A stretch of 64,000 nucleotides of DNA from Fidelibacterota bacterium. GTDB taxonomy: Bacteria; Pseudomonadota; Alphaproteobacteria; Rhodospirillales; Rhodospirillaceae. Made by a program: the position numbers and the translations under genes. Shown here piece after piece: positions 16,578 to 25,707 of this stretch (the first letter of the stretch is position 1; every line of letters begins with the position of its first letter). The notes below the pieces were generated by a model. That model worked only from the letters and a program-made list of their open reading frames with translations. It searched no databases and was not told the DNA's origin. The stretch spans positions 53,443-117,442 of the forward strand of contig CANJMF010000009.1 of assembly GCA_947475895.1 (NCBI GenBank). Direction: 5' to 3'.

Positions 16578-17564
16578 ATGACGATCCTGATCGCCCTTAT
16601 TATCGTGGCGCTTGTGTTCGACTTCATGAACGGGCGCAACGATGCGGCGAACTCCATCGCCACCATTGTCTCCACGCGCGTGCTTGCGCCGCGCTATGCG
16701 GTGGCGTGGGCGGCGTTCTTCAATTTCATCGCCTTCCTGGTATTCGGTTTGAGCGTGGCCAGCACCATCGGTAAAGGCATCATCGATCCCGCCGTGATTT
16801 CCGATCAAGTGATCTTCGGCGCGCTGATCGGCGCCATTTCCTGGCAGGTCACCACGGGCTATTTCGGCATTCCCTCATCGAGCTCGCACGCGCTGATCGG
16901 CGGCTTGGTGGGTGCGGGCGTGCAGCACGCCGGGTTTGAAGCGATCATCTGGCAGGGCTTAAGCAAAACCGCGTCCGGCATCGTGCTGTCGCCGATGATG
17001 GGGTTGAGCCTCGCGTTGTTGCTCGTGCTGCTGGTGTCGTGGGGCTTTTTGCGCGTCGCTCCCGCGCGCGCCGACGGCATCTTCCGCAAAGTACAGTTCA
17101 TCTCGGCCTCGTTGTATGCGTTGGGACACGGCGGCAACGACGCACAAAAGACCATGGGCATCATCACCGCACTTTTGTATGCGCACAGCGAGCTTTCAGG
17201 CGACTTCCATGTGCCGCTGTGGGTGGTGGTGGGATGCAACGCCGCCATGGCCCTCGGCACGCTGTTCGGCGGCTGGCGCATTATTCACACCATGGGCTCG
17301 CGCATCACGCGGCTTTCACCCATGCAGGGCGTGTGCGCGGAGACGGCCGGCTCTATCACACTCTTCCTGGCCACCCACTTGGGTGTGCCCGTGTCGACCA
17401 CCCAAACCATCACCGGCGCCATCGTCGGCGTGGGCGCGGCCCGGCGTGCATCCGCCGTGCGCTGGGGCGTGGCGCGCGAGATTGTGCTGGCCTGGGTGAT
17501 CACCATGCCGGCGGCGGCCCTTGTGGGTGCGGCCTTCTGCTGGCTGGCCGGCTTTTTTATTTAG
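16578..17564 (+). CDS. pit: low-affinity inorganic phosphate transporter, Pit family
   Basis: A 328-residue membrane protein that takes up phosphate as a metal-phosphate complex with protons. The duplicated PiT signature is intact: FDFMNGRNDAANSIATIVSTRVL at residues 15-37 and ALGHGGNDAQKTMGIITALL in the second half, plus VPVSTTQTITGAIVGVG near the C-terminus. About ten hydrophobic helices can be seen. The start is at 16578, directly after the DUF47 gene; an upstream in-frame extension overlaps that gene and is rejected. The stop codon TAG lies within a 14-base tandem repeat (17562-17590). Confidence 0.95.
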   Translation: MTILIALIIVALVFDFMNGRNDAANSIATIVSTRVLAPRYAVAWAAFFNFIAFLVFGLSVASTIGKGIIDPAVISDQVIFGALIGAISWQVTTGYFGIPSSSSHALIGGLVGAGVQHAGFEAIIWQGLSKTASGIVLSPMMGLSLALLLVLLVSWGFLRVAPARADGIFRKVQFISASLYALGHGGNDAQKTMGIITALLYAHSELSGDFHVPLWVVVGCNAAMALGTLFGGWRIIHTMGSRITRLSPMQGVCAETAGSITLFLATHLGVPVSTTQTITGAIVGVGAARRASAVRWGVAREIVLAWVITMPAAALVGAAFCWLAGFFI

Positions 17565-17590
17565 GGTCTTTTTACCTAGGGTCTTTTTAC
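17562..17590 (+). repeat. 14-base direct repeat at the pit stop codon
   Basis: TAGGGTCTTTTTAC occurs at 17562-17575 and again at 17577-17590, with a single C between. The first copy begins with the pit stop codon. It looks like a slippage duplication. A separate hairpin (TTCGCGC 17614-17620, GCGCGAA 17625-17631) follows before the next gene. Confidence 0.8.
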
Positions 17591-17648
17591 TCAAGCGGGC
17601 GTTATTCCTAGCGTTCGCGCTTTTGCGCGAATCGATGGAGCATGCCAC

Positions 17649-18542
17649 GTGTGGAAGCTTGAAAACTGGAAGCCGAAAGGCGCTCTCGCGAAGGTCCTGA
17701 GAAATCCGGGCGGATTCGCGCTGAGCGTCCTGAAGGACTTTCGCAAGAACCAGGGCCTGCTGTTGGCGGGCGCGGTGGCCTATTACGCACTGCTGTCGCT
17801 GGTACCGCTGCTGATCCTGATGCTGATTTTGCTATCGCGGCTGTTTTCCCCGCAGCGCCTGTTGCTGGTGCTGGGGGAATATTTGGAGTTCGTGGTTCCC
17901 GGCCAATCGCGCGGGCTGATCGAATGGCTGCAGACGTTTGTCGAACATCAAGGCGTGATCGGCCCAGTGCTGGCCATCTCCATGCTGTTTTTCAGCTCGT
18001 TGGCCTTCAGCGCACTCGAGGCCGCCATGACGGTGATCTTTCATCACCGCGTCTCGGTGAAACGCCGGCGCTTTCTGGCATCGGCGGTGATGCCTTATGC
18101 GTTCATGCTGGTTCTATCGACCGGGCTTGTTGTCGTGACCATTGTTTCAGGCGTGCTGCAAACGGTCGGTGCGCGCGCCGTGACACTGCTCGGACACGCC
18201 CATGCCCTCGACCGGATTTCCACAGCGGTGCTGTATCTCATCGGCGTGGCGGGAGAAGCCGCGCTGCTGTCTGCATTTTACTTGGTGATGCCGGTGGGGC
18301 GCTTGTCGCTGCGCCATGCCCTGATCGGTGGCGCGACCGCCACTGTGTTGTGGGAAATCACGCGCCATGGGCTGACGTGGTATTACACCACCGTGTCGCA
18401 AATCCAGGTGGTGTACGGCACGTTGGCGACCGCAGTTGGCGTGATGCTCAGCGCCGAGTTCGGCGCCATCGTGTTGCTGGCCGGCGCGCAAGTAATTGCG
18501 TCCTACGAGCGGCTGGGGCGCGACGAAACGCGCGCCCCTTAG
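17649..18542 (+). CDS. YihY/BrkB family inner-membrane protein
   Basis: A 297-residue membrane protein of the YihY/virulence factor BrkB (RNase BN-misnamed) family. The recognisable parts are LLLAGAVAYYALLSLVPLLILMLIL (helix 1, with the AYY-LLSL-P motif), a middle segment with FFSSLAFSALEAAMTVIFHHR, and the C-terminal LPVGRLSLRHALIGGATATVLWEI and YGTLATAVGVMLSAEFGAIVLLAGAQV. Six helices are expected. The function of the family is not settled. GTG 17649 is taken as start because MWKLENWKP precedes the first helix without any in-frame ATG. It is convergent with gcvPB, with 3 bases between the stops. Confidence 0.9.
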   Translation: MWKLENWKPKGALAKVLRNPGGFALSVLKDFRKNQGLLLAGAVAYYALLSLVPLLILMLILLSRLFSPQRLLLVLGEYLEFVVPGQSRGLIEWLQTFVEHQGVIGPVLAISMLFFSSLAFSALEAAMTVIFHHRVSVKRRRFLASAVMPYAFMLVLSTGLVVVTIVSGVLQTVGARAVTLLGHAHALDRISTAVLYLIGVAGEAALLSAFYLVMPVGRLSLRHALIGGATATVLWEITRHGLTWYYTTVSQIQVVYGTLATAVGVMLSAEFGAIVLLAGAQVIASYERLGRDETRAP

Positions 18543-18545
18543 CCC

Positions 18546-20075
18546 TTATTCCGCTGCTTGCTTAGCCGCGCTACTTGCCGGCGGAGTCCACCGCAAGATC
18601 GGACGACGGGCGGCCTTGGTTTCATCCAAGCGGCGACGCGGCGCCAGTTGCGGTGCCGCCTTGAACTCGGCATCGGCCAAGCCGCTTTTGGCTTTGCGGG
18701 CCAGCGAAAGCATGGAGTTGATGAACTGATCGAGGGTTTGCTTGCTCTCGGTTTCCGTGGGCTCCATCAGCAACGCGCCGTGAACGACCAGCGGGAAGTA
18801 CATGGTGGGCGGGTGCACACCCTCGTCGATCAACGCCTTGGCAATATCGAGCGTGGTGATGTTGGTGCCTTTGAGGAAGCGGTCGTCGAACACGCACTCG
18901 TGCATGCACGGGCCTTCGAAAGCCGGCGTCATCTCGGTCGAGAGGCGCGCCATGATGTAGTTGGCGTTGAGCACGGCATCGCCCGAAGCCTGCTTCAAGC
19001 CGTCGCCGCCCATGGCCATCATGTAGCTGAGGGCGCGCACGAACACGCCGAATTGGCCGTGATAGCCCTTCATGCGGCCATAGCTTTGCTTGGCCGCGCC
19101 GAAGCCCGCGTGTTCTTCGGCGATATAGCTTTCACCGACTTTCACCACCTGCGGCACAGGCGCGAAGGGTGCCAGCTTTTCCGACAACACCGTCGGGCCC
19201 GCGCCGGGACCACCGCCGCCGTGAGGCGTGGAGAACGTCTTGTGCAGGTTGATGTGCATGGCGTCGACGCCGAGGTCGACGAGACGCAAGCGCCCGACAA
19301 TGGCGTTGAAGTTAGCGCCGTCCATGTAGAAGTAAGCGCCCGCCGCATGAATCAGTTCGGCGATGAGGATGGCGTCACGCTCGAACAAACCGCACGTGTT
19401 GGGGTTGGTGATCATCACCGCTGCGATGTCGTCGCGTAAATGTGCCTTAAGCGCGTCGATATCAACGCGGCCTTCAGCATTGGCGGGAATGGATTCCACC
19501 GCGTAGCCGCAGAGCGCAGCCGTCGCCGGGTTAGTGCCGTGCGCCGACTCAGGCACCAGCACCGTTTTACGATGACCCTGACCGTTGGCTTCGTGGGCAG
19601 CCTTGATGCACATGAGACCGCACAATTCGCCGTGTGCGCCGGCCGCAGGTGACATAGCGACGGCAGCCATGCCGGTGAGTTCCTTCAGCCAATGCGCGGT
19701 GGTGTCGATGAGTTCCAAGGCACCTTGCACGGTGGAAATGGGCTGGAACGGGTGGACGTCGGCGAAGCCCGGCAGCCGCGCCATTTTCTCGTTGAGGCGG
19801 GGGTTGTGCTTCATGGTGCACGAACCCAGCGGATAGAAACCGCTGTCGATGGAGTAGTTCTTTTGCGACAGGCGTGTGTAGTGACGCACCACGTCCGGCT
19901 CGGACATGCCGGGCAGTCCAATAGCCTGGGTATTCTTGAGCGCGCCCAGGCGCTCGGTGATTTTGGGCGCGGCGGGCAGATCGACCGCCGTCATGCCGGG
20001 CGTGTCTTGTTCGAAGATGAGCGCTTGCTCGAGTTGAAGGCCTTGGTTGCCGCTGGCGGTGACGGGACGGGTCAT
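18546..20075 (-). CDS. gcvPB: glycine dehydrogenase (decarboxylating) subunit 2
   Basis: The second half of the split P-protein of the glycine cleavage system, which decarboxylates glycine and passes the aminomethyl group to the lipoyl arm of GcvH. The 509-residue protein holds the pyridoxal-phosphate lysine in [20 protein letters not shown], the [22 protein letters not shown] glycine-rich region ([19 protein letters not shown]), and the N-terminal [13 protein letters not shown]. The final 30 residues are proline/arginine rich and outside the conserved domain. Its ATG overlaps the stop of gcvPA by 4 bases. Confidence 0.96.
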   Translation of the reverse strand: MTRPVTASGNQGLQLEQALIFEQDTPGMTAVDLPAAPKITERLGALKNTQAIGLPGMSEPDVVRHYTRLSQKNYSIDSGFYPLGSCTMKHNPRLNEKMARLPGFADVHPFQPISTVQGALELIDTTAHWLKELTGMAAVAMSPAAGAHGELCGLMCIKAAHEANGQGHRKTVLVPESAHGTNPATAALCGYAVESIPANAEGRVDIDALKAHLRDDIAAVMITNPNTCGLFERDAILIAELIHAAGAYFYMDGANFNAIVGRLRLVDLGVDAMHINLHKTFSTPHGGGGPGAGPTVLSEKLAPFAPVPQVVKVGESYIAEEHAGFGAAKQSYGRMKGYHGQFGVFVRALSYMMAMGGDGLKQASGDAVLNANYIMARLSTEMTPAFEGPCMHECVFDDRFLKGTNITTLDIAKALIDEGVHPPTMYFPLVVHGALLMEPTETESKQTLDQFINSMLSLARKAKSGLADAEFKAAPQLAPRRRLDETKAARRPILRWTPPASSAAKQAAE

Positions 20076-21418
20076 GACAGCACCTCCTTCAGCGCGGCGA
20101 CAAGTGTGTCGATGTCTCCGACCGTGTTGGTTTCAGTGGCGGAGAGCAGCAACACATTTTTCAGTTCAGGGAAGGTCGGATAGAAGCGTGAGGCGGGAAC
20201 GCCGCCGAGAATCTTTTTCTGCGCCAACGCTTCAACGACGCCTTCGGCGGCTTTGGGAAGTTGCACGGCGAATTCGTTAAAGAAGGCGTTGGGGATTAGC
20301 TTCACGCCGGGAAGCTTTTCGATCTTGTCGGCCAGCGTGACTGCCATGGCGTGATTGAGCTGCGCGAGTCGCGTGAAGCCCGCTTCGCCGAGCAGCGTCA
20401 TGTGCACGGAGAATGCGAGGGCGATGAGGCCCGAGTTAGTGCAGATGTTCGAGGTCGCCTTTTCGCGGCGGATATGTTGCTCGCGCGTGGACAAGGTCAG
20501 CACCCAGCCGCGGCGGTCGTCTTCGTCGGTGGTTTCACCGGCAAGACGGCCCGGCATCTGGCGAATGAATTTCTCGCGCGTGGCAAAGAGGCCGACGCCG
20601 GGACCACCGAAGCTCATGGGACCGGCCAAAGATTGGCCTTCACCCACCACGATGTCCGCGCCCATCCGGCCTGGCGGCGTGATGAGGCCCAGCGAAACAG
20701 GTTCAGTGACGCACACCACCAACAGCGCACCCACAGCGTGGCAGGCGTTGGCGAGGTCCGTGTGATCTTTCAGATGACCAAAGAAGCCCGGCGTTTGAAC
20801 AACGACGCAGGCGATGTCGGGCGCGATTCGCCCCAACAAATCCTCGACCGCCATGGGATCGGGGGCGAGCAATTCCACTTCGCACTCGAGGAACTTCATG
20901 GTGGTGGCGGTGACGTCGCGATAGTGCGGATGCACGCCGCCCGACACGATGGCCTTGGTGCGCTTGGTGACGCGACAGGCCATGGCAACGGCTTCGGCGC
21001 ACGCCGTCGCGCCGTCGTACATGGAGGCGTTGGCCACTTCCATGCCGGTGATGAGCGCCACTTGGGTTTGGAATTCGTAGATCGCCTGCAACGTGCCTTG
21101 CGCGATCTCGGGTTGATAAGGCGTGTAGGCGGTCAGAAATTCGCCGCGCTGGATGATGTAATCGGCCGATGCGGGTGTGTGATGGCGATAGTTGCCTGCA
21201 CCGAGGAAACTCGGCCCCTGCCCGCAGTTGAGGTTCTTCGCGGCCATGGCGCCCAGCGCGCGCTCGACTTCCATCTCGCTCGCGCTATTAGGCAGCGTGA
21301 TCTGGGCCTTGGCCAAAGCGGCCTTCGGCAGATCACGAAACAGCTCATCGACATTCGCAACGCCAATGGTCGAGAGCATGTCGCGGCGGTTGGCATCGCT
21401 AAGGGGTAAATAGCGCAT
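20072..21418 (-). CDS. gcvPA: glycine dehydrogenase (decarboxylating) subunit 1
   Basis: The first half of the split P-protein. The 448-residue protein begins [20 protein letters not shown], the normal family start, and shows [47 protein letters not shown], the hallmark of GcvPA. ATG 21418 is chosen; an in-frame codon at 21451 would add 11 unrelated residues. It lies third in gcvT-gcvH-gcvPA-gcvPB, 116 bases after gcvH, with a palindromic intergenic repeat in that gap. The split P-protein is found in many bacteria and archaea and forms a heterotetramer with GcvPB. Confidence 0.96.
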   Translation of the reverse strand: MRYLPLSDANRRDMLSTIGVANVDELFRDLPKAALAKAQITLPNSASEMEVERALGAMAAKNLNCGQGPSFLGAGNYRHHTPASADYIIQRGEFLTAYTPYQPEIAQGTLQAIYEFQTQVALITGMEVANASMYDGATACAEAVAMACRVTKRTKAIVSGGVHPHYRDVTATTMKFLECEVELLAPDPMAVEDLLGRIAPDIACVVVQTPGFFGHLKDHTDLANACHAVGALLVVCVTEPVSLGLITPPGRMGADIVVGEGQSLAGPMSFGGPGVGLFATREKFIRQMPGRLAGETTDEDDRRGWVLTLSTREQHIRREKATSNICTNSGLIALAFSVHMTLLGEAGFTRLAQLNHAMAVTLADKIEKLPGVKLIPNAFFNEFAVQLPKAAEGVVEALAQKKILGGVPASRFYPTFPELKNVLLLSATETNTVGDIDTLVAALKEVLS

Positions 21419-21443
21419 GTCAGAATCCTTTGTGGGAAAGAGA

Positions 21444-21509
21444 CCCCTCACCCCGACCCTCTCCCCTAAAGGGGAGAGGGAGGGACCCGCGAAGCGGGAG
21501 GGTGAGGGG
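21444..21509. repeat. REP-like palindromic element between gcvH and gcvPA
   Basis: CCCCTCACCC (from 21444) pairs with GGGTGAGGGG (ending 21509); inside it CTCTCCCC TAAA GGGGAGAG and CCCGCGAAGCGGG make two more hairpins. This composition is typical of dispersed bacterial intergenic palindromes. It sits within the operon, where it may alter mRNA stability between gcvH and gcvPA. Confidence 0.8.
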
Positions 21510-21534
21510 TTGTTTCATTGGCACGATTCCAGCG

Positions 21535-21912
21535 TTAGTGCAGTTCGGCGCAGTATTTTTCGTAGGCGGCTTCGTCCATCAAGCCGTCCAGTTCTTTCAG
21601 GTCTGACAACGTCATTTTGAAAAACCAGCCAGCGCCCTGCGGATCGCTGTTCACGGTTTCAGGTGCATCGGGCAACTTCGCATTGCCTTCGTTCACGGTA
21701 CCGGACGCAGGTGAGTAAACTTCCGAGGCGGCCTTAACGGATTCGACAACGGCGGCTTCACCGCCGGCTTTCAGAACCTTACCCGCCGCCGGCACCTCGA
21801 CGAATACAATGTCGCCGAGCTGACCTTGCGCGAATTGCGTGATGCCCACGGTGGCGACGTTTCCATCGATTTTGATCCACTCGTGCTCTTTGGTGAAACG
21901 CATCTGACTCAT
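21535..21912 (-). CDS. gcvH: glycine cleavage system H protein
   Basis: A 125-residue lipoyl carrier protein. It begins [38 protein letters not shown], the standard GcvH opening, and carries the lipoylated lysine in [17 protein letters not shown] (about residue 62). It shuttles the aminomethyl group from glycine between P, T and L proteins. Start ATG 21912 (MSQMRF) or 21903; the first has AGGACC-type spacing from GGAGG? on its strand (GAAGCAAGGACCTCCC), so 21912 is kept. It is 17 bases downstream of gcvT. Confidence 0.97.
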   Translation of the reverse strand: MSQMRFTKEHEWIKIDGNVATVGITQFAQGQLGDIVFVEVPAAGKVLKAGGEAAVVESVKAASEVYSPASGTVNEGNAKLPDAPETVNSDPQGAGWFFKMTLSDLKELDGLMDEAAYEKYCAELH

Positions 21913-21929
21913 GGGAGGTCCTTGCTTCT

Positions 21930-23051
21930 TTAGGATTTGAAATAACGGTGCGGTGCGAACGGCAATTTAGCGACGCGCGCGGGCATGGCTTGATTGCGCA
22001 CGATCAGCGTGAGCGGCGTGCCTTCCTTGGCGAAGGCGGTTTCCACATAACCCATGGCGACCGGTCCATTCACGCTGGGGCCGAAACCGCCCGAGGTGAT
22101 TTCGCCGAGGGTGTGTTCCTGCTCATCACGCACTTCGGTGTGGGAGCGCGCCGGAGCGCGACCTTCAGGTTGAATGCCGACCCGCAGCCGCGGCGGACCG
22201 CTGGCCAATTGGTCGAGAATTTTCTTGGCGCCGGGAAAGCCGCCTTCGGCGCGGCGGCGCTTGCCGATGACCCAGCTGAGATTGGCTTCGACCGGCGTGG
22301 TCTTGGTGTCGATGTCGCTGCCGTAAAGGCACAGGCCTGCTTCGAGGCGTAGGGAATCACGGGCACCCAAACCGATGGGCTGAACTTCGGGCTGCGCGAG
22401 TAACGCGCGTGCGACCTTTTCCGTGGACGTGGCCGGAATCGAAATCTCGTAGCCGTCTTCACCGGTGTAGCCCGAACGGAACAGCCGCACAGGCACATCT
22501 TCAAATTCGGCGATGATGCTGGTCATAAAGCCCATCGTCGCCGCGGTCGGAATGAAACGGCCCAACACGCTGGCCGCTTGCGGACCTTGCAACGCCAACA
22601 GCGCCGCCGTTTCGTGGCGCACGAGTTTGGCCTGCGGCAGCTTCGCCGCGATGTGCGCGAAGTCGGCATCTTTGCAGGCGGCGTTGACGACGAGATAGAG
22701 CGTGTTCTCTTTGCCGGGCTCCGCGGGGCGCGTGACCATCAGATCGTCGATGATGCCGCCGTCATTGTTGAGCAGAACTGTGTAGCGGATATGGCCGGGC
22801 TTCAGGCCGCGGATATCGCCGGGCACAAGCGTTTCGAGCGCGGTGTCAATATCCGCACCGGTCAGCTCGCCCTGGCCCATGTGCGATACGTCGAACAGGC
22901 CGGCGGCGGCGCGCGTATGCAGATGTTCTTTCAGAACGCCGAGCGGATATTGAACCGGCATGGCGTAGCCCGCGAACGGAACCATCTTGCCGCCCAAGGA
23001 GCGGTGCAAAGCGTCGAGCGGCGTGGTCTTCAGCTGTTCGGTTTCGGACAA
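21930..23051 (-). CDS. gcvT: aminomethyltransferase (glycine cleavage T protein)
   Basis: The 373-residue T protein moves the methylene group to tetrahydrofolate and releases ammonia. Conserved text: [18 protein letters not shown] near the N-terminus, [12 protein letters not shown], the folate-binding [13 protein letters not shown] in the middle, [15 protein letters not shown], and [21 protein letters not shown] at the end. The apparent start is TTG at 23051 with GGAG about ten bases upstream; no closer ATG precedes the conserved [12 protein letters not shown]. It is the first gene after the tandem glycine riboswitch, so its expression should rise with glycine. Confidence 0.95.
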   Translation of the reverse strand: MSETEQLKTTPLDALHRSLGGKMVPFAGYAMPVQYPLGVLKEHLHTRAAAGLFDVSHMGQGELTGADIDTALETLVPGDIRGLKPGHIRYTVLLNNDGGIIDDLMVTRPAEPGKENTLYLVVNAACKDADFAHIAAKLPQAKLVRHETAALLALQGPQAASVLGRFIPTAATMGFMTSIIAEFEDVPVRLFRSGYTGEDGYEISIPATSTEKVARALLAQPEVQPIGLGARDSLRLEAGLCLYGSDIDTKTTPVEANLSWVIGKRRRAEGGFPGAKKILDQLASGPPRLRVGIQPEGRAPARSHTEVRDEQEHTLGEITSGGFGPSVNGPVAMGYVETAFAKEGTPLTLIVRNQAMPARVAKLPFAPHRYFKS

Positions 23052-23122
23052 ACCGGTTCTCCACGAGAGGTTTCGGTGCGCCCTTCAAGTCGGACTCAGA
23101 GTCCTGCTGTCTGGGCGCCCTC
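23052..23122 (-). promoter_or_regulatory. expression platform of the glycine riboswitch
   Basis: Between aptamer 2 and the gcvT start, on the minus strand, GGACTCTGAGTCC (about 23090-23102) forms a short hairpin, and GGGCGCC next to aptamer 2 can pair with GGCGC near 23075. No T-run follows, so control of translation initiation appears more likely than termination. This is inference. Confidence 0.45.
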
Positions 23123-23322
23123 CTCTGTCGGAAAACCTGAAAGATTCATCGACGCGCCGTAAACGACAGCGTCGACTTACATCTTCGGTGAGATGGAAAA
23201 CGCTTTTCCACCTGCTTTCCAGAGTACCAAGGCCCCCGCGGTCTTGGATGCCTGAGAGTTTCCGAGGGCGGTTGCTCCTTCGGCGCCGACCACAATCTAT
23301 TGGGCCGATCTCTTCCGCGGGG
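23123..23322 (-). ncRNA. tandem glycine riboswitch
   Basis: Two aptamers upstream of gcvT. Aptamer 1 (23322 to 23234, leftward) has the P1 stem CCCCGCGG with CCGCGGGG, GGAAGAGATCGG, the hallmark GCCGAAGGAGCAA and AAACTCTCAGGCA. Aptamer 2 (23224 to 23123) has P1 CTCTG/CAGAG, GGAAAG, the degenerate CACCGAAGATGTAAG and AATCTTTCAGGTTTTCCGACAG. The linker between them is only about 9 bases. Each aptamer binds one glycine, and the pair turns on glycine cleavage genes in family members studied. Confidence 0.93.
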
Positions 23323-23395
23323 TCTTAAGGTGGTGGCAGTCTGGCGTGATTCGGGAGGCGGGGTCAACGGCACAAAAATCGCGGCAGAGGTGAAA

Positions 23396-23794
23396 TTAGC
23401 GTGTCTTATTTTTGCGCGCTTTTGCAGCCACCCGATTCTCTTTCGCACGCACGCGCACGATTTCACCGATCAAGGTGTAGGGAATCGGCGCATCGAGCGG
23501 GAAACGCAGATTGCCTTTCGGGCCAGCGTACGCCGCTAGGCGCTTTTGCAGCTTGGCCGATCCGGTGCGCAGCGGTGGATAAAGTCCGATATGGCCTTTA
23601 AAGGCCGCGAAATAAATCAGCACGCCGTCGCGAAATAATGCCGGCATGCGATAGCTGATCTTTTCCTCGGCACCCGGCGCGGCCTTGCGGGCGACGGCGC
23701 GAATCTTGGCCAGGATCGGGCGAACGCTGGGTGGGCAGGCGGCGATGTAAGCGTCGATATCTTTGAGGGCGGGTTTATTCACACAATTACTCAC
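23396..23794 (-). CDS. DUF1801 (YdhG-like) protein
   Basis: A 132-residue basic protein of the DUF1801 family: DIDAYIAACPPSVRPILAKIRAVARKAAPGAEEKISYRMPALFRDG followed by LIYFAAFKGHIGLYPP and NLRFPLDAPIPYTLIGEIVRVRAKEN. The fold resembles small iron-chaperone or frataxin-like families in annotation, but the role is not established. The start is uncertain: GTG 23794 or GTG 23782. The C-terminal tail is Lys/Arg rich. It lies just upstream (transcriptionally) of the glycine riboswitch, with 73 bases between. Confidence 0.85.
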   Translation of the reverse strand: MSNCVNKPALKDIDAYIAACPPSVRPILAKIRAVARKAAPGAEEKISYRMPALFRDGVLIYFAAFKGHIGLYPPLRTGSAKLQKRLAAYAGPKGNLRFPLDAPIPYTLIGEIVRVRAKENRVAAKARKNKTR

Positions 23795-23803
23795 ACACTG
23801 GCT

Positions 23804-23820
23804 TGTGGATATGTGGAAAA
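23804..23820 (+). promoter_or_regulatory. two overlapping DnaA-box-like sites
   Basis: TGTGGATAT (23804-23812) and TGTGGAAAA (23812-23820) overlap by one base in the same direction, between the divergent DUF1801 and dCTP deaminase genes. Both fit TTWTNCACA on the minus strand roughly (the first departs at one place). Biological use is not shown. Confidence 0.3.
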
Positions 23821-23879
23821 CCTAAAAGACCCGAATCAACAGGTCGACTGTTTTTCGTGGGCTCATGCTAAAAGACACC

Positions 23880-25019
23880 ATGAGCATTACGCGCCCCGTC
23901 CTAACGCCGTCGCCGGAACCAAGCCCCGGCGTGCTGCCGCAGCAAGCCATCGCCACGATGATTGGCAGTGGCGAAATCACGGCCTCGCGGGCCATTGAGG
24001 ATGCGCAAATTCAGCCGTCGAGCCTGGACCTGCGATTGGGGACGGCGGCTTATCGCGTGCGCGCGAGCTTTTTGCCGGGTCCCAACTCGACCGTCATGGA
24101 CAAGGTCAAAGAGATGGCGGGCCATCCCTTGGACCTGACCAACGGCGCGGTGCTGGAAAAAGGCTGCGTCTATGTGGTGCCGCTGCTGGAGAGCCTCGAT
24201 CTGCAAGGCGCCGTGACGGCCATGGCCAACCCGAAAAGTTCCACGGGCCGTGTCGATGTTCTCACGCGCCTGATCACCGATAACGGTGCGGCCTTTGATC
24301 AGGTGGAGCGCGGCTATAAAGGGCCGCTGTATGTGGAGATTGCGCCGCATACCTTCAGTATTCTGGCGCGCACGGGATCGCGCTTAAATCAAATTCGTTT
24401 TCACAACGCCAGCGCGGATGTTGAAATCGGCGAGCTGACGCGCTTGCATCAAGAGGGTCAGCTCGTGCGCAACGCGCCCGGCAATCAAGGTATTCGCGAA
24501 GGTCTGGTGCCTGTGACCATCGATCTGCAAGGCGCAGGGCGCGGCAGCGTGATCGGATACCGCGCGAAGCGGCACACGGATAAAATCGATATCGATCGCG
24601 TTGGCGTTTACGACCCGCACGATTTTTGGGAACCCATCACCTTTCATCGCGAGGCGTCGCTGATCCTCGATCCCGGTGAGTTCTACATTCTCGCGACCTG
24701 CGAGGAAGTGGGCGTGCCGCCGCATCTGGCCGCGGAAATGGTGCCCTATTACACGCGCTCGGGCGAATACCGCGTGCACTACGCGGGCTTCTTTGATCCC
24801 GGTTTCGGCTGGAGCGAAAAGGCCGGCGGCAGCCGCGCGGTGCTGGAAGTGCGCAGCCACGAAATCCCGTTCATGCTTGAGCACGGGCAGATCGTGGCGT
24901 GGATGCGTTATGAAAAGATGGCGGCAGTGCCGGAGCGTTTGTACGGCGACGGATTAAAGTCGCACTACCAAAATCAGGCACTGCAACTGAGCAAGCACTT
25001 CTTGCCGTTCACGCCCTGA
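23880..25019 (+). CDS. dcd: two-domain 2'-deoxycytidine 5'-triphosphate deaminase
   Basis: A 379-residue protein about twice the length of ordinary Dcd. The first dUTPase-like half has IQPSSLDLRLGTAAYRVRASF and NPKSSTGRVDVLTRLITD; the second half has ILDPGEFYILATCEEVGVPPHLAAEMVPYYTRSGEYRVHYAGFFDPGFGW, the usual Dcd substrate-binding sequence, and ILEHGQIVAWMRYEKM-like ending (MLEHGQIVAWMRYEKM). Alphaproteobacteria carry this long form. The enzyme deaminates dCTP to dUTP for thymidylate supply. Start ATG 23880 (MSITRP) or ATG 23865 (MLKDTM); neither has a clear ribosome binding site. Confidence 0.9.
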   Translation: MSITRPVLTPSPEPSPGVLPQQAIATMIGSGEITASRAIEDAQIQPSSLDLRLGTAAYRVRASFLPGPNSTVMDKVKEMAGHPLDLTNGAVLEKGCVYVVPLLESLDLQGAVTAMANPKSSTGRVDVLTRLITDNGAAFDQVERGYKGPLYVEIAPHTFSILARTGSRLNQIRFHNASADVEIGELTRLHQEGQLVRNAPGNQGIREGLVPVTIDLQGAGRGSVIGYRAKRHTDKIDIDRVGVYDPHDFWEPITFHREASLILDPGEFYILATCEEVGVPPHLAAEMVPYYTRSGEYRVHYAGFFDPGFGWSEKAGGSRAVLEVRSHEIPFMLEHGQIVAWMRYEKMAAVPERLYGDGLKSHYQNQALQLSKHFLPFTP

Positions 25020-25598
25020 TTATTGCGGCGGCTGCACGTTCGCGCGGTTGTATTCCAACTGATCGCGGGTGAGCTGCAAACCCAGATAGATGTCGAAGGA
25101 CGCTGGGGTTTGCTCTTTCTTCAGCGGGATTCGGATATGCAGATCGGATACGTGGATCTGGCGCGGCTCGAGCTTCTTGTCCGAACCGTCGACCGTCAGC
25201 TCGAAAATCTGTTTGCCGACGGGCTGGGGATGGAACTGCGGAATGGCGATGAAGTAATAGGCGGGCACCTTACCCGGTTGCGCCGCCGGGCCAGGCGTGA
25301 CGATAAAATCGGCGTCCATGGACACGTCGACCTTCTTGTCGTCGGATTTGCACGAACCTTTGAAGCCGGAGATTTCAACGCGGTATTCCACATCGCCGGC
25401 CGCGCGCCCGGCGCCGTCGCGGAACTTGGTCAGCTGGGCGGTGGCGTTATCCACGCGCACTTCGGGGCAGGGCGGCGGAAGCTTGTCGCCGGACGTACAG
25501 GACACGAGTACGACGCCGGCCCCCGAAATCAGGGCGCCAACGGTCAAAAAGCGGCTTAAGCGCGAAAAGACGGTCGTCAAAGAAGGCTGCTCAGCCAT
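25020..25598 (-). CDS. predicted lipoprotein of unknown function
   Basis: A 192-residue exported protein. The N-terminal segment RFLTVGALISGAGVVLVSC ends in a lipobox-like VVLVSC (cysteine at about residue 34). The mature part has KGSC and PCPEVRVDN motifs and beta-strand-rich text (VEYRVEISGFKGSC, AYYFIAIPQFHPQPVGKQIFELTV). I recognise no domain; a similar lipoprotein is common in this part of alphaproteobacterial genomes. The gene starts at ATG 25598 with AGAGAGC nearby and is convergent with dcd, touching it (25019/25020). Confidence 0.65.
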   Translation of the reverse strand: MAEQPSLTTVFSRLSRFLTVGALISGAGVVLVSCTSGDKLPPPCPEVRVDNATAQLTKFRDGAGRAAGDVEYRVEISGFKGSCKSDDKKVDVSMDADFIVTPGPAAQPGKVPAYYFIAIPQFHPQPVGKQIFELTVDGSDKKLEPRQIHVSDLHIRIPLKKEQTPASFDIYLGLQLTRDQLEYNRANVQPPQ

Positions 25599-25707
25599 AA
25601 AACGCTCTCTCCGCTTTTGTCGGATATGTGGATTTGCTATCAGGACGCACGTTAGTCTATCGACTGGCGAATCCCGAAACTAGGTGGAATTCGCCCGCCT
25701 TTCTGTA

